Below, in pieces: positions 11,865 through 20,869 of a stretch of 64,000 nucleotides of DNA. The translations under genes were made by a program, and so were the position numbers. The notes beneath the pieces are model-generated. The model was given only the letters and a program-made list of their open reading frames with translations. It made no database searches and was not told the DNA's origin. How positions within the stretch are numbered: position 1 is the first letter of the stretch; the number at the start of each line of letters is the position of its first letter. Source of the DNA: Mycoplasma yeatsii (GTDB taxonomy: Bacteria > Bacillota_I > Bacilli_A > Mycoplasmatales > Mycoplasmataceae); NCBI RefSeq assembly GCF_030815295.1, contig NZ_JAUSWP010000002.1. One strand, written 5' to 3'.

Positions 11865-11904
11865 AAAAAATCACTTATACCGACAAGGTTAAAGTGATTT
11901 TTTG
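11865..11904 (+). terminator. Terminator after gyrA
   Basis: Twelve-bp stem AAAAAATCACTT / AAGTGATTTTTT with a 15-nt loop and a terminal T run. Confidence 0.85.
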
Positions 11905-11942
11905 ATTTTTGTAAAAGTTGTAATATTTTCTATGTAAAGTGC

Positions 11943-11974
11943 TTGAATCTAAAAAAAAAAAAAAAAAATAGAAT
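11943..11974 (+). promoter_or_regulatory. Homopolymer-spacer (poly-A) promoter, probable phase-variable switch
   Basis: -35-like TTGAAT (11943-11948) and -10-like TAGAAT (11969-11974) are separated by 20 nt, 18 of which are an uninterrupted A run (11951-11968). Length change in such a run alters promoter spacing. This is the known mechanism for M. hyorhinis vlp (poly-A) and for M. mycoides vmm / M. capricolum vmc (TA repeats). The gene downstream is a surface lipoprotein. At 20 nt the spacing is longer than the 17 nt optimum, so this copy may be weak or off. Confidence 0.7.
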
Positions 11975-12066
11975 GATACAAATATCGCGTTGTATAAAAT
12001 ATGCCTTATTCGTACTTATCTAAATTAAAAATATATTTTCGATTTAAAAGAGGTACAAAATTTATT

Positions 12067-12444
12067 ATGAAAAAATTATTAACAATTTTAGGATCAGTTG
12101 CAATGGTTGCTACAACTGGTGCAGTTGCAGTTGCATGTAAAACTGAAGCTAAACCTGATAAACCAGTTGATGTTAAACAAAAACTAGAAGATTTAGTTAA
12201 AGTTAAAACTGGAATTGAAGTAGCTGATGGAGATAAAGGTAATGTTGAAAAAGTTGTTGCTGCAGTTAATGCAAAAAACCCAGAAGCTAAATTAGTAGCA
12301 GCTGAATTAAAAATTGAAGCTGTTGGAACTGATAAAGCTAAAGTTAAACTTTTACCAAAAGATCAATCATCTAAATATGAAGGATCAGTAGAAATTGAAT
12401 TTAAAGCTGCGCCTGCGGCTGCTGAGGAAGCAAGAACTTCTTAA
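12067..12444 (+). CDS. Small surface lipoprotein, probably phase-variable (Vmm/Vmc-like)
   Basis: 125-aa lipoprotein. Signal peptide MKKLLTILGSVAMVATTGAV followed by a lipobox ending AVAC (Cys at residue 23), so it should be lipidated and exposed on the membrane surface. The mature part is one compact domain, about residues 38-112, ending in a KYEGSVEIEF strand, then an Ala/Glu-rich tail. The same domain is found in the protein at 30611-31690. I chose the ATG at 12067 because only this start puts the signal peptide at the N-terminus; an in-frame ATG at 12001 adds 22 unlikely residues. AGAGGT lies 12 nt upstream, slightly far. The homopolymer promoter upstream suggests switching. Function unknown. 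Confidence 0.85.
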   Translation: MKKLLTILGSVAMVATTGAVAVACKTEAKPDKPVDVKQKLEDLVKVKTGIEVADGDKGNVEKVVAAVNAKNPEAKLVAAELKIEAVGTDKAKVKLLPKDQSSKYEGSVEIEFKAAPAAAEEARTS

Positions 12445-12473
12445 TCATTGCATTATAATTAATTAAATAATTT

Positions 12474-12499
12474 AGAGTGTCGCAAGACACTCTTTTTTA
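12474..12499 (+). terminator. Terminator between convergent lipoprotein and helicase genes
   Basis: Perfect stem AGAGTGTC / GACACTCT, GCAA tetraloop, followed by six Ts. Confidence 0.85.
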
Positions 12500-12504
12500 T
12501 ATTA

Positions 12505-14091
12505 TTAATCTGCTCACTCAAATTTTAGATTTTGAACAACGACTTGTTTTAAATTTTTCTTTTCTTCTTTGATAAACATTTTTTCAGTATAATTCTTTTT
12601 ATTTCTTCTAGCTTCGATCATGGATTTATCTAAGAAATTATTTTGATAAAAAACATAATATATAACATCATTTTCAACACCTATTCTGTGATTTCTTTTC
12701 ATTGATTGAGCATGATCTTTATAAAATGCTACAGAAAATCAAATTGTTTTATCGTATTTTTGTCAGTTCATTCCAGTTGATCCAGAAGCATAATTTGCAA
12801 TAATAACTCTCTTTTTATTTTTAGATGTTTTAGTATTTTTTAGTTTTTCATATTCTTTATAGTATTTATCAGTTTTAGTTTTACCGTTTCAAGTGTCTAT
12901 TTTATATTCTAGATCTTGACATATTTTTAGTATTTCATCATATTCAGCTTCGTAGTTATAAAAGATGATATAGTTATCAGGATTGTTAGATAATAATTCT
13001 TTTAATTTCTCTAATCTAGAATAATCAAATCATTTATAGTTTTTCTCATTTCCTTGAAAACCTATAGAGATTTGTCTAGATCTTAATCAATATCCACCTG
13101 TACTATTTGTTGCAAATCAATGATATTCTGGATAACTTAAGTTTCTATAAAAAGGATTATAAACAATATTACAATCATCATCTTTGTAATTATTTTCTAT
13201 ATTATTTTTGTTACAGAATTTAAATAGATCACTTTCTAAAACTTCTTTTTGAGTTAGTAATTCAAATTCTTTTGAGATTGGTAATTCTATATATTCTTCT
13301 TTAATATTAGTTAGTTCTATTACATCTTCAGTTCTTAAACAAACTGCATAATTATTAATTAATTCAACTAATTGATCTATGTTCTTATATCCTTTAACCG
13401 GTCTTTTATATTCAGGTAAACTTTTTATGTTTCTTCTTACTGCAAAATTCTCAAGAAACTTAGTTTTAGTCATTTCTAAACCTAAAAATTTCAGTTGATT
13501 ATATACATCAACATAATCAATACTAATTGGAGTTCCTGTTAGTAAATACAATCTAAATTTATCTACATTATTAAAATATTTTTTGTTATATTTTTCTATT
13601 CCTTGAATAAAATTAGTGATCACTTTAGAAGTTATAGTAGTACTATTTTTTACTCTATGACTTTCATCAATTATGATTGCTATTTTCTGATCTTTATGAG
13701 CAAAAACAAATTTCTTTAAACATAAAGGAATTCTATATTTTAATTCTTGTTCTTTTTCACCTATAAAAGATTCAAAATTTAGAATCATTGCTTCTTTTTG
13801 ATTTTTATTAAATTCAACTTCATCAATCTTTTTTTGAAATCTATTATATACAGTAAAATTTAAATCATTTGCTAAGTGATCGGCAAAACTTCCTTTTTCA
13901 TTTTCTTGTTTTACAGCAATAGGTTTAGGACAAATTACAATAATTGCATCAGCGTTAAATTGCTCACAAAAACTTAAACTTAAAATAGTTTTACCTAATC
14001 CCATATCTAAAAATAGTCCTAGTTTTGTTTTATCTTTATTTTTAAGAAGAACTTCTTTTTGAAAATCTTTAAGTTTATTAAATAATGTCAT
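12505..14091 (-). CDS. SNF2-like DEAD/DEAH helicase-type ATPase
   Basis: 528-aa superfamily 2 helicase core. Motif I DMGLGKT lies near residue 29-35, motif II DESH near 141, motif III LTGTP near 191, and a C-terminal motif VI QSMKRNHRIG that matches the SNF2 pattern. There are no recognisable extra DNA-binding or nuclease domains. It probably translocates on DNA. Such single-core SNF2 proteins occur in prophages, integrative elements and defence loci. Several TGA (Trp) codons break the standard frame. It is divergent from the AbiE pair (200-bp gap) and convergent with the lipoprotein gene. A role in restriction or mobile-element biology is only an inference from neighbours. Confidence 0.85.
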
Positions 14092-14238
14092 AACTTTTTC
14101 TTTCTATATTTAAGATATCGTTCAGTATTATTTTAAAAATAATAAAAATTAATCACAATAGGTAAAAAAATCTTTATTTTTTTCTAATTCTATAATGTAG
14201 ATATATTTAATAAATGTTTATACACTAGTTTATGGAAA

Positions 14239-14265
14239 GAAAATTTGTCCCGAAAACGATATAAT
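14239..14265 (+). promoter_or_regulatory. Promoter/operator box shared with 16021 (AbiE copy)
   Basis: GAAAATTTGTCCCG (14239-14252) followed 7 nt later by TATAAT (14260-14265). The same 14-mer with the same spacing to a TATAGT occurs at 16021-16047. AbiEi-type proteins are known to autorepress, so this may be its operator, but that is inference. Confidence 0.5.
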
Positions 14266-14290
14266 TTTAGTGACAAAAGGAGAGGAAAGT

Positions 14291-14890
14291 ATGACATATA
14301 TATCACAAATTCAAGATCGAATTAACGATATGAAAAATGGAAAAGTATTTATAAGTGATGATTTTTTTGATATAGCATCTAATGAAACTGTTCGTAGAAC
14401 ATTAAACAGATTAGTAGAAGAGCAAAAAATTAGAAGAGTTATGAATGGTTTTTATTACTCTCCTAGATACAGTGAGCTAATTAAAGAATATGAACAGGTT
14501 AGAATTGAAGAATTGGCAAAGGCTATAGCTAGAAAGCATAATTGAGATATTGCTCCCTTTGGACTAGCTTGTTTAAATATTTTAGGTCTATCTACACAAG
14601 TCCCGGTTAAAGTAATATATGTTTCTAGTGGAAAATCTAAAATATATAAAGTAGGTAAAATGCCTTTAGAATTTAGAAAAGTAAGTAATAAAGAAATATC
14701 AAATATGTCTTTAAAGACAAGAGTGGTTATTCAAGCTATAAAAGAAATTGGAAAAGAAAACATGACAAATTATTATATAGATAGAATAAGAGATGAATTG
14801 TCAGAAATTGAAATAAACAATTTATTGAATGAAGCAAAACACACAACTAGCTGAATATATGAGTGTATTAAAAAAATATGTAAGGAGTAA
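14291..14890 (+). CDS. AbiEi-like antitoxin / transcriptional regulator (DUF6088 type)
   Basis: 199 aa with an N-terminal winged-helix-like region (about residues 1-65, with VRRTLNRLVEEQKIRRVMNGFYYSP), then a domain with conserved FGLACLNILGLSTQVP and a basic segment, as in AbiEi/DUF6088 antitoxins. It should bind its own promoter and neutralise the neighbouring nucleotidyltransferase. The ATG at 14291 is chosen because GGAGAGG precedes it closely. The stop is 1 nt before the toxin ATG and the antitoxin's last codons contain the toxin's ribosome binding site AAGGAG, so translation is coupled. Confidence 0.82.
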
Positions 14891-14891
14891 A

Positions 14892-15905
14892 ATGAATAAA
14901 TTTTATATAAAATCTAGCGAAGAACTAGAAACTATATTAGTAAACACTGCTAATGAAATAGAAATGCATCCAGCAGTTGTAGAAAAAGATTATTGAGTTA
15001 GTTTTCTGTTAGATTACATATTTAATAAAAATAAATATTCTAATTTTTTCACTTTTAAAGGTGGAACATCACTATCTAAATGTTTTAATGTTATTAAAAG
15101 ATTTTCAGAAGATATTGATCTAATTTTGGATTGAACACTTTTAGGATATGAAACAGATCAACCATATATTGAATGAACAATAAGCGGTCAGAGCAAATTC
15201 AACACAGAAATGAACAAAAATACAGGAGTTTTTTTAAAAGAATATTTTATAAAAACCTTAGAAAATGATCTAAAAGATTTTAATCTTAAGTTTTGTATTG
15301 ATAAAAATGATGAAAATACAATATTGTGTGAGTATCCAAACTTTTTTGAATCAGATTATTTAACTCAAAAAATAAAATTAGAAATAGGTTGTATTGCAAC
15401 AACAACCCCTTTCAAAGATATAGAAGTGAGCACTATTATTGATGAAGTGTACCCTAATTTATTTAGAGAAAAATCTATTATAAGAGTAATTGATCCTGAA
15501 AGAACATTTTGAGAAAAAGCACTAATTCTACACTCAGTATGTAATAAACCTGAAGATAAAACTTTTAACACAAGATATGCAAGACACTATTATGATTTAT
15601 ATTGTCTAGCAAATTCACCTTATAAAGATAAAGCTTTACAAAATATAAAATTGCTTAAAGAAGTAACTGAATTTAAAAAGAAATTTTACTGAATTAAATA
15701 TGCAAATTATGATGAAGTTTTAGAAAATAAAAAATTAAAATTAATCCCTAGTGAATTTAGAATTGAACAAATTAGAAAAGATTATATAGATATGAGAACA
15801 ATGTTTTATGGAGAAATTATTGAATTTGATAAAATCCTAGAAACTCTTAAAAATTTAGAAAAAGAAATTAATGATAAGCTGTCAAAAGAAAATGTTTTAA
15901 ATTAA
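14892..15905 (+). CDS. AbiEii-type nucleotidyltransferase toxin
   Basis: 337 aa. The nucleotidyltransferase signature is visible: FKGGTSLSKCFNVIKRFSEDIDL, split as GGTSLSK near residue 58 and the catalytic SEDIDL near 72. EKDYWV upstream and FWEKALILH downstream are typical of AbiEii/DUF1814 toxins, which transfer nucleotides (to tRNA in characterised members such as MenT) and halt growth on phage infection. It forms a bicistronic type IV-like toxin-antitoxin operon with the preceding gene. Length is normal and key residues are present, so it should be active. Confidence 0.88.
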
Positions 15906-15932
15906 AAAACACAAAAGTTTCAAATTCTTATT

Positions 15933-15960
15933 AAACGAATCGAAAGATTCGTTTTTTTGT
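15933..15960 (+). terminator. Terminator after AbiE pair
   Basis: Stem AAACGAATC / GATTCGTTT, GAAA tetraloop, then a T run. Confidence 0.85.
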
Positions 15961-16020
15961 TTTTCAAGCAGAAATTTTTAAGACAAGACTTAATAAACAT
16001 CCATAGATAGTCTTATTAAA

Positions 16021-16047
16021 GAAAATTTGTCCCGTAAATTATATAGT
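16021..16047 (+). promoter_or_regulatory. Second copy of the AbiE promoter/operator box
   Basis: GAAAATTTGTCCCG (16021-16034), then 7 nt, then TATAGT (16042-16047), the same arrangement as at 14239-14265. It lies upstream of the AAA ATPase gene and may place both loci under one regulator. Confidence 0.45.
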
Positions 16048-16089
16048 TTTTAGCACAAAATAATTAAAAAGCAAAAGTAGATCGACATA

Positions 16090-16129
16090 CTCATGAAAAA
16101 AAGTCGGAATTCCGACTAAATTTCACGAG
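16090..16129. promoter_or_regulatory. 40-bp near-perfect dyad (operator candidate)
   Basis: Outer arms CTCATGAAA / TTTCACGAG (one mismatch) and an inner perfect 14-bp palindrome GTCGGAATTCCGAC share one centre at 16109.5. The right half (16105-16129) is repeated exactly at 16167-16191. Confidence 0.75.
16105..16129 (+). repeat. 25-bp direct repeat, copy 1
   Basis: Begins CGGAATTCCGACT and ends TTTCACGAG. It is identical over 25 bp to 16167-16191, start-to-start distance 62 bp. It forms the right half of the dyad. Confidence 0.9.
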
Positions 16130-16158
16130 TTGACATAATACTTATGATAAACTAGAGA
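16130..16158 (+). promoter_or_regulatory. Candidate promoter between the 25-bp repeats
   Basis: TTGACA at 16130-16135, 17-nt spacer, weak TAGAGA at 16153-16158. It is flanked on both sides by the repeated operator-like element, a layout suited to repression. Confidence 0.45.
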
Positions 16159-16166
16159 TAAATAAC

Positions 16167-16191
16167 CGGAATTCCGACTAAATTTCACGAG
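16167..16191 (+). repeat. 25-bp direct repeat, copy 2
   Basis: Exact second copy. Its end (CACGAG) abuts the ribosome binding site AGGTG of the gene starting at 16201, so a bound protein could also block translation initiation or elongation of the transcript. Confidence 0.9.
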
Positions 16192-16200
16192 AGGTGTTCT

Positions 16201-17484
16201 ATGTATATTAAAAGAGACTTTTATTTAAATAAATTGATAGAAAAACAGAACAATAAAAAGGTGAAAATAATCACAGGGATAAGACGATGTGGAAAATCTT
16301 ATTTACTGTTTAATATTTTTTACAACTATTTGATTTCTGTAGGTATTGGAAAGGATCAAATTAAGATTTTATCACTTGATAAATATAGTAATAGAAATTA
16401 TCGTGTTCCATCAATGTTGAATAAGTTTTTTGAAGACAGTATAAAAGATCCAAACAAAAAATACTACTTTTTTATTGATGAAATTCAACTATGTAATAAT
16501 GAATTTAATGAAATAACAAATTCATATGATACTTTTATTGATGTTTTACTAGAGTATTATCAAAATGATAATATTGAAATTTATATCACTGGAAGCAATT
16601 CTAGAATGTTATCTAAAGACATACTCACTCAATTCAGAGACAGAGGAGATGAAATACGAGTTCATCCTTTATCATTTAATGAAATTTATGAATTATTTGA
16701 AAATAAACAAATAGCATTACAGCAATATTTTATGTATGGTGGAATGCCTTATCTTTATTATTTAGATGATGAAAAACAAAAAATAAATTATTTACAAACC
16801 TTGTTTACTGAAACTTATTTAAAAGATATTATCGAAAGAAATAACATCATTAACAATCATGAAGTATTAGATATTTTATTAAACTTTATTTCATCAACTG
16901 TAGGTTCATTAACAAATCCAACTAAATTATCAAATAGGTTTGATTCTGAAAATAAAATTAAAATATCATCTGAAACAGTTAAAAAATATTTAGATTATTT
17001 TAAAGATGCTTATATAATTTCGTCTTGTCAAAGATTTGATGTTAAAGGTAGTAACCATTTTAAAACACCTTTAAAATATTACTTTACTGATATTGGACTA
17101 AGAAATGCTAGATTAAATTTTAGACAAATTGAACATTCTCATATTATGGAAAATATCATTTATAATGAATTAATAAAAAGAGATTACGCTGTTGATGTAG
17201 GAGTGGTTAGATACGATCACAAAACTCCAACTAAAAGAACGGAAATTGAATTAGAAATTGATTTTGTTGTCAATAAAGGTCATGAAAGATATTACATTCA
17301 ATCGGCGTTAAATGTAGATAGTTATGAAAAACTAAAACAAGAAACAAATTCATTAAAAAGAGTTGATGATTCTTTTAAAAAAATTGTTATTGTTAGAGAT
17401 AATATAGTATCAAGAAATGATGATAATGGAATATTATTTATTGGACTTGAAGAGTTCTTATTAGATGAAAATATACTAAACTAA
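16201..17484 (+). CDS. AAA ATPase with DUF4143 domain
   Basis: 427 aa. Walker A TGIRRCGKS near residue 25-33, Walker B YFFIDEIQ near 89, sensor-like YITGSNSRML near 138, then the DUF4143 C-terminal half. That half includes KYYFTDIGLRNARL near 293 and LEIDFVV near 356, which resembles a PD-(D/E)xK-type fold core. The AAA_14/DUF4143 family is common in bacteria and archaea, often in accessory loci, and its biochemical role is not established. The gene sits alone between the AbiE pair and the restriction-modification pair, behind duplicated dyad elements, and ends in its own terminator. Confidence 0.85.
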   Translation: MYIKRDFYLNKLIEKQNNKKVKIITGIRRCGKSYLLFNIFYNYLISVGIGKDQIKILSLDKYSNRNYRVPSMLNKFFEDSIKDPNKKYYFFIDEIQLCNNEFNEITNSYDTFIDVLLEYYQNDNIEIYITGSNSRMLSKDILTQFRDRGDEIRVHPLSFNEIYELFENKQIALQQYFMYGGMPYLYYLDDEKQKINYLQTLFTETYLKDIIERNNIINNHEVLDILLNFISSTVGSLTNPTKLSNRFDSENKIKISSETVKKYLDYFKDAYIISSCQRFDVKGSNHFKTPLKYYFTDIGLRNARLNFRQIEHSHIMENIIYNELIKRDYAVDVGVVRYDHKTPTKRTEIELEIDFVVNKGHERYYIQSALNVDSYEKLKQETNSLKRVDDSFKKIVIVRDNIVSRNDDNGILFIGLEEFLLDENILN

Positions 17485-17497
17485 AATATCATTTAAG

Positions 17498-17525
17498 CAA
17501 ATCTTTTTTAAAGATTTGTTTTTTT
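17498..17525 (+). terminator. Terminator after DUF4143 gene
   Basis: Stem CAAATCTT / AAGATTTG followed by a T run. Confidence 0.75.
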
Positions 17526-17612
17526 ATTAAAGATAAACTTATGTGGTGCGAATATTGTTATTAGACGTTATTTTACAATAAACAATCAATTAATACGCGT
17601 TAAAATAGTCTT

Positions 17613-18810
17613 ATGAAAACAATAAGAATATATGAAATGTTTGCTGGAATTGGTTCTCAATATAAAGCATGTAAAAATATAGAAAAAGAGTTAGATGTTA
17701 AGTTTGAATCACTAGGTGCATGTGAGTGATTTATTGATGCAGTAATTGGTTATATGAAAATACATTTTGGCCGAATTAAAAGTGAAAACAGTTTATCTAA
17801 ACAAGAAATGGCTTTATTATTATCAAACTATTCTTGATCTGCAGATTCAAAAAAACCAGTGAGAGAAAACTATTTTTTAACAATGAAAGAAGAAAAACTA
17901 AGAAAAATTTTCCCCTATCTTTTTGGTTTTGTTAACAAAGAGTATTTATATAAAAAAATAAATAACGATTTCCACGGGGGGGGGTCAATCTTATACAAAT
18001 ATTAAAAAGATTGAAATTCTTCCCAAGAATATTGATATTTTAACTTATTCATTTCCTTGTCAAGATATTTCTCAACAAGGTTCACAAAAAGGTATAACAA
18101 AACAAACTAGATCTGGTTTGCTTTTTGAAGTTGAAAGAATTTTAAAAAATAATAGAGATAGATTGCCGAAAGTTTTGTTATTAGAAAATGTTAAAGCTTT
18201 AGCAAGTTATAAATTTAATGAAGATTTTACAAATTGATTGAATACATTAAAAGAACTTGGATACGAGTCTAAGTGAAAGGTAATTAATTCAGTTGATTAT
18301 GGTTCTGTTCAAAATAGAGAACGTGTTTTTTGTGTGTCTTATTTATCAAAAAATAAAGAATTTGATTTTCCTAAAATAATTGAAAACAAAAGAACTTTAA
18401 AAACAATTATAAAAAATGAAGTAGAAATGCAAGAATGTAATAAACTACTAAAATATTTCAAAGAAGATTTTTATGTTACTAAAAACAATATTTCTAAAAC
18501 AAAACTTGTTGGTTATACTAATTTTAATTCTGAAGCTTATATTTATTTACCTGACAAATTAGGTCCAACACTTACAGCTTCTGGAGCAAATTCTAGACTA
18601 AAGTTTTATTTTAAAGAGACAAACGAACTTAAATTTATTTCTGCTAAACAAGCTTTTTTATATATGGGATTTGATAAAAAAGATTACCAAGCAATTAAAA
18701 AAGATGATCTATTAAATGAATCAAAAATGATTTTTCTTTGCGGGAATTCTATATCTGTAGAGGTATTAGAATGCTTATTTAAGGAGATGATTTTATGTGA
18801 AATAGTGTAG
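17613..18810 (+). CDS. C5 cytosine DNA methyltransferase, frameshifted at a G9 tract (phase-variable)
   Basis: Type II DNA (cytosine-5) methyltransferase. Motif I EMFAGIGSQYKA is at residue 8-19, motif IV SFPCQDIS with catalytic Cys at about 18057, motif VI LLLENVKAL at about 18180, motif VIII QNRERVF at about 18309, motif X-like GNSISVEVLECL near the end. The upstream frame runs into nine Gs (17976-17984) and stops at TAA 18003. The conserved downstream motifs lie in the frame reached by losing one G (or gaining two). With G8 the product would be about 398 aa. As written the gene is OFF. A G run is striking in this AT-rich genome. Recognition sequence unknown. Alternatives are a sequencing error or a fixed mutation. 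Confidence 0.85.
17976..17984 (+). repeat. Poly-G tract (G9), likely slipped-strand switch
   Basis: Nine consecutive Gs inside the methyltransferase coding region, between motifs I-III and motif IV. G8 or G11 would restore the frame; G9 and G10 would not. Confidence 0.9.
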
Positions 18811-19982
18811 ATATAAGAGTCTTTAGAATGCATTTCGAAACTAGATCTTTTAATAATGAAAAATCAACAAGTGCTAAAGCGAAAGGTTATATAGATCTGT
18901 ATTTAGATTTTTCAACAAAAATTTTATATGTTCCACATTGAGAAATTAAATTCGAATCCTTATATTTAGATTTATATACAACACCAGCATGATTTAAAAG
19001 TAGAAAGAAAAATTTTAATTTAAGAAAATCTTTATTTTATAAATTAGGTTTACGCCAAGCAAAGAGGCCTGATAAAACAAAAAATTGATTATATGAATTA
19101 GATCAAAATGAATTAGAAATAGCAAGTAAATGATTTAACGAAGAATATAATTCAACATTAAAAAATATTATTTCAATTATAAAAGGGAATAATGCAGGAG
19201 GATCATTTAAAAAACCTAGTGCAGCAGAAATAATTGGTGTAAATTTAGATGATAAACATGAAGAATATAAATATAATTTAACCATGTTTTTTGACCTAAT
19301 AACTTATAAAGATAAGAGAATTCTAGATTTACTTGAAAATGATGAAAATAATATGCTTATAGATCAATTAGAAAGCATTAATGATTTTTTAGATTACATT
19401 GTTAATTCTAATAAATATCCTATTCATTCAAAACTTTTAAAACTAACAACAGTAAAACCTAATCTAAGTTATGAAGAAAGAAAAGAATTTTTTGATTCAA
19501 AAAGTGCAAAAATTATGGAAGAAATAATCAGAGACTCTAATAAAAAATTATTAGAAATAGATACAAAAATTAAAAGAGCTAGAAGCAAAGCTTCAAAAAT
19601 GAAAATTAATGTGTTTAAAAGAGAAAAAGGTTATTCATATGAAAATGCACATATCTTAGATGTAGCAATTATAAGAAATAAACTTATTGAACTAATAGAT
19701 GGAAATAAACAACTTGATGATTCAGAATTTGTAAACTTATTTGATTATATAACTGATGAAAATAACATGTTGAATTTGCAAACCCAAGTTCATAAATGAT
19801 TTGATAAAGGATTTTTTAGTTTTAATAAAAATGGTGAAATCACTAAAACAAAAAATGATTTTGATATAAACGATTACAGTGAACTAGGTTTTTATAGAAT
19901 GATACCAAAAGATAAATTAACAGATGAAAGAATAAATTACATAAACTTAAGAAATGAAAATAGAGGACTAAAAATAGACTAG
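18795..19982 (+). CDS. Probable type II restriction endonuclease partner
   Basis: 395 aa, no motif I can assign to a named endonuclease family. It is called an endonuclease because it overlaps the methyltransferase gene by 16 bp, starting at ATG-TGA (Met-Trp) inside its last codons, and continues as a long unassigned ORF, the usual arrangement of type II systems. Its ribosome binding site AAGGAG lies within the methyltransferase end, so its translation probably depends on ribosomes completing the methyltransferase. It contains acidic/basic pairs such as EIKFE near residue 53 that could form a nuclease centre, but this is weak. It shares a palindromic terminator with convergent tatD. Confidence 0.65.
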
Positions 19983-19999
19983 TTTAACTAGTCTATTTT
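19971..19999. terminator. Bidirectional terminator
   Basis: Perfect palindrome AATAGACTAGTT / AACTAGTCTATT between the convergent endonuclease and tatD genes; it overlaps both stop codons. Confidence 0.85.
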
Positions 20000-20785
20000 A
20001 AATAATTTCTTAGAATTTAAAGTAGTTTGTTTTATAACTTCTTCAACAGTTACATTTTTTAGTTCAGCCACTTTTTCAGCTGTATAGTAAATGTATTTAG
20101 GATGATTTAATTGTCCTCTAAAAGGATGAGGTGTTAAATAAGGTGCATCAGTTTCTAACAATAATTTATCTAATGGTATTACTTTAACTGCTTCTTGTAA
20201 GTCTTTTGCATTTTTAAAAGTAACAGCTCCACCAATATTTATATAACAACCTAGTTCTAAAAATTTTAAAGCATATTCTTTATTTGCTGAAAAACAATGT
20301 ACAACTTTAGGCATTTGATTCAGATCTTTAATGATTTCTATAACATCATCGTATGCTTCATAAACATCTTTTAAATCTCTAATATGCATTTGTAAAACTT
20401 TATTATGTTTTATTGCTAAATCAATATGAGCTTTAAAAAATTCTTTTTGTAATTGTTCATCTTCTCTAGTGTAATAATAATCTAACCCAGTTTCACCTAT
20501 TGCAACAACTTTTTGATGACTAGCTAATTGATCTAATTTGTTAATTACACTTTTATCATAATTAGACACTTCATTAGGATGAATTGCAACTGCAGCATAA
20601 ACATCATCAAACTCTTCTGATAATTCAACCGCCTTTTTTGAACTTGCTAAATCGAAACTAGCACATAATCATCCACCAACATTGTGTTTGTAAGATTCTT
20701 CTATCATTTGTTTAATATTTGCATCCTTATATCTAAAATCATCATTAAAATGTATATGATTATCAAAAATTTTATTATTGTCCAT
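19988..20785 (-). CDS. TatD-family metal-dependent DNase (copy 1)
   Basis: 265 aa, full length. Metal-ligand motifs of the TatD family: DNHIHF at the N-terminus, GETGLDYYYT near residue 100, QMHIRD near 135, HCFSANKEY near 163, and LETDAPYLTPHPFRG near 210. Members are Mg2+-dependent 3'-5' DNases or deoxyribonuclease-like phosphohydrolases. GAGGTTAGGTT precedes the ATG. A second TatD paralogue is at 36799-37605. Which of the two is the housekeeping copy cannot be told. Confidence 0.9.
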
Positions 20786-20869
20786 AACCTAACCTCTTGT
20801 TTAATATAATAAAATTTTAACAAATAACATATAATAACTATAAAATATAATTACAAAGGAGGAACTAAA

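Noticed and set aside
14239..16034. 14-bp direct repeats as transposon target-site duplications
   Set aside because: 14 bp is long for a target duplication, no transposase or terminal inverted repeats lie between them, and the spacing to a -10 box is conserved, which favours a regulatory role.
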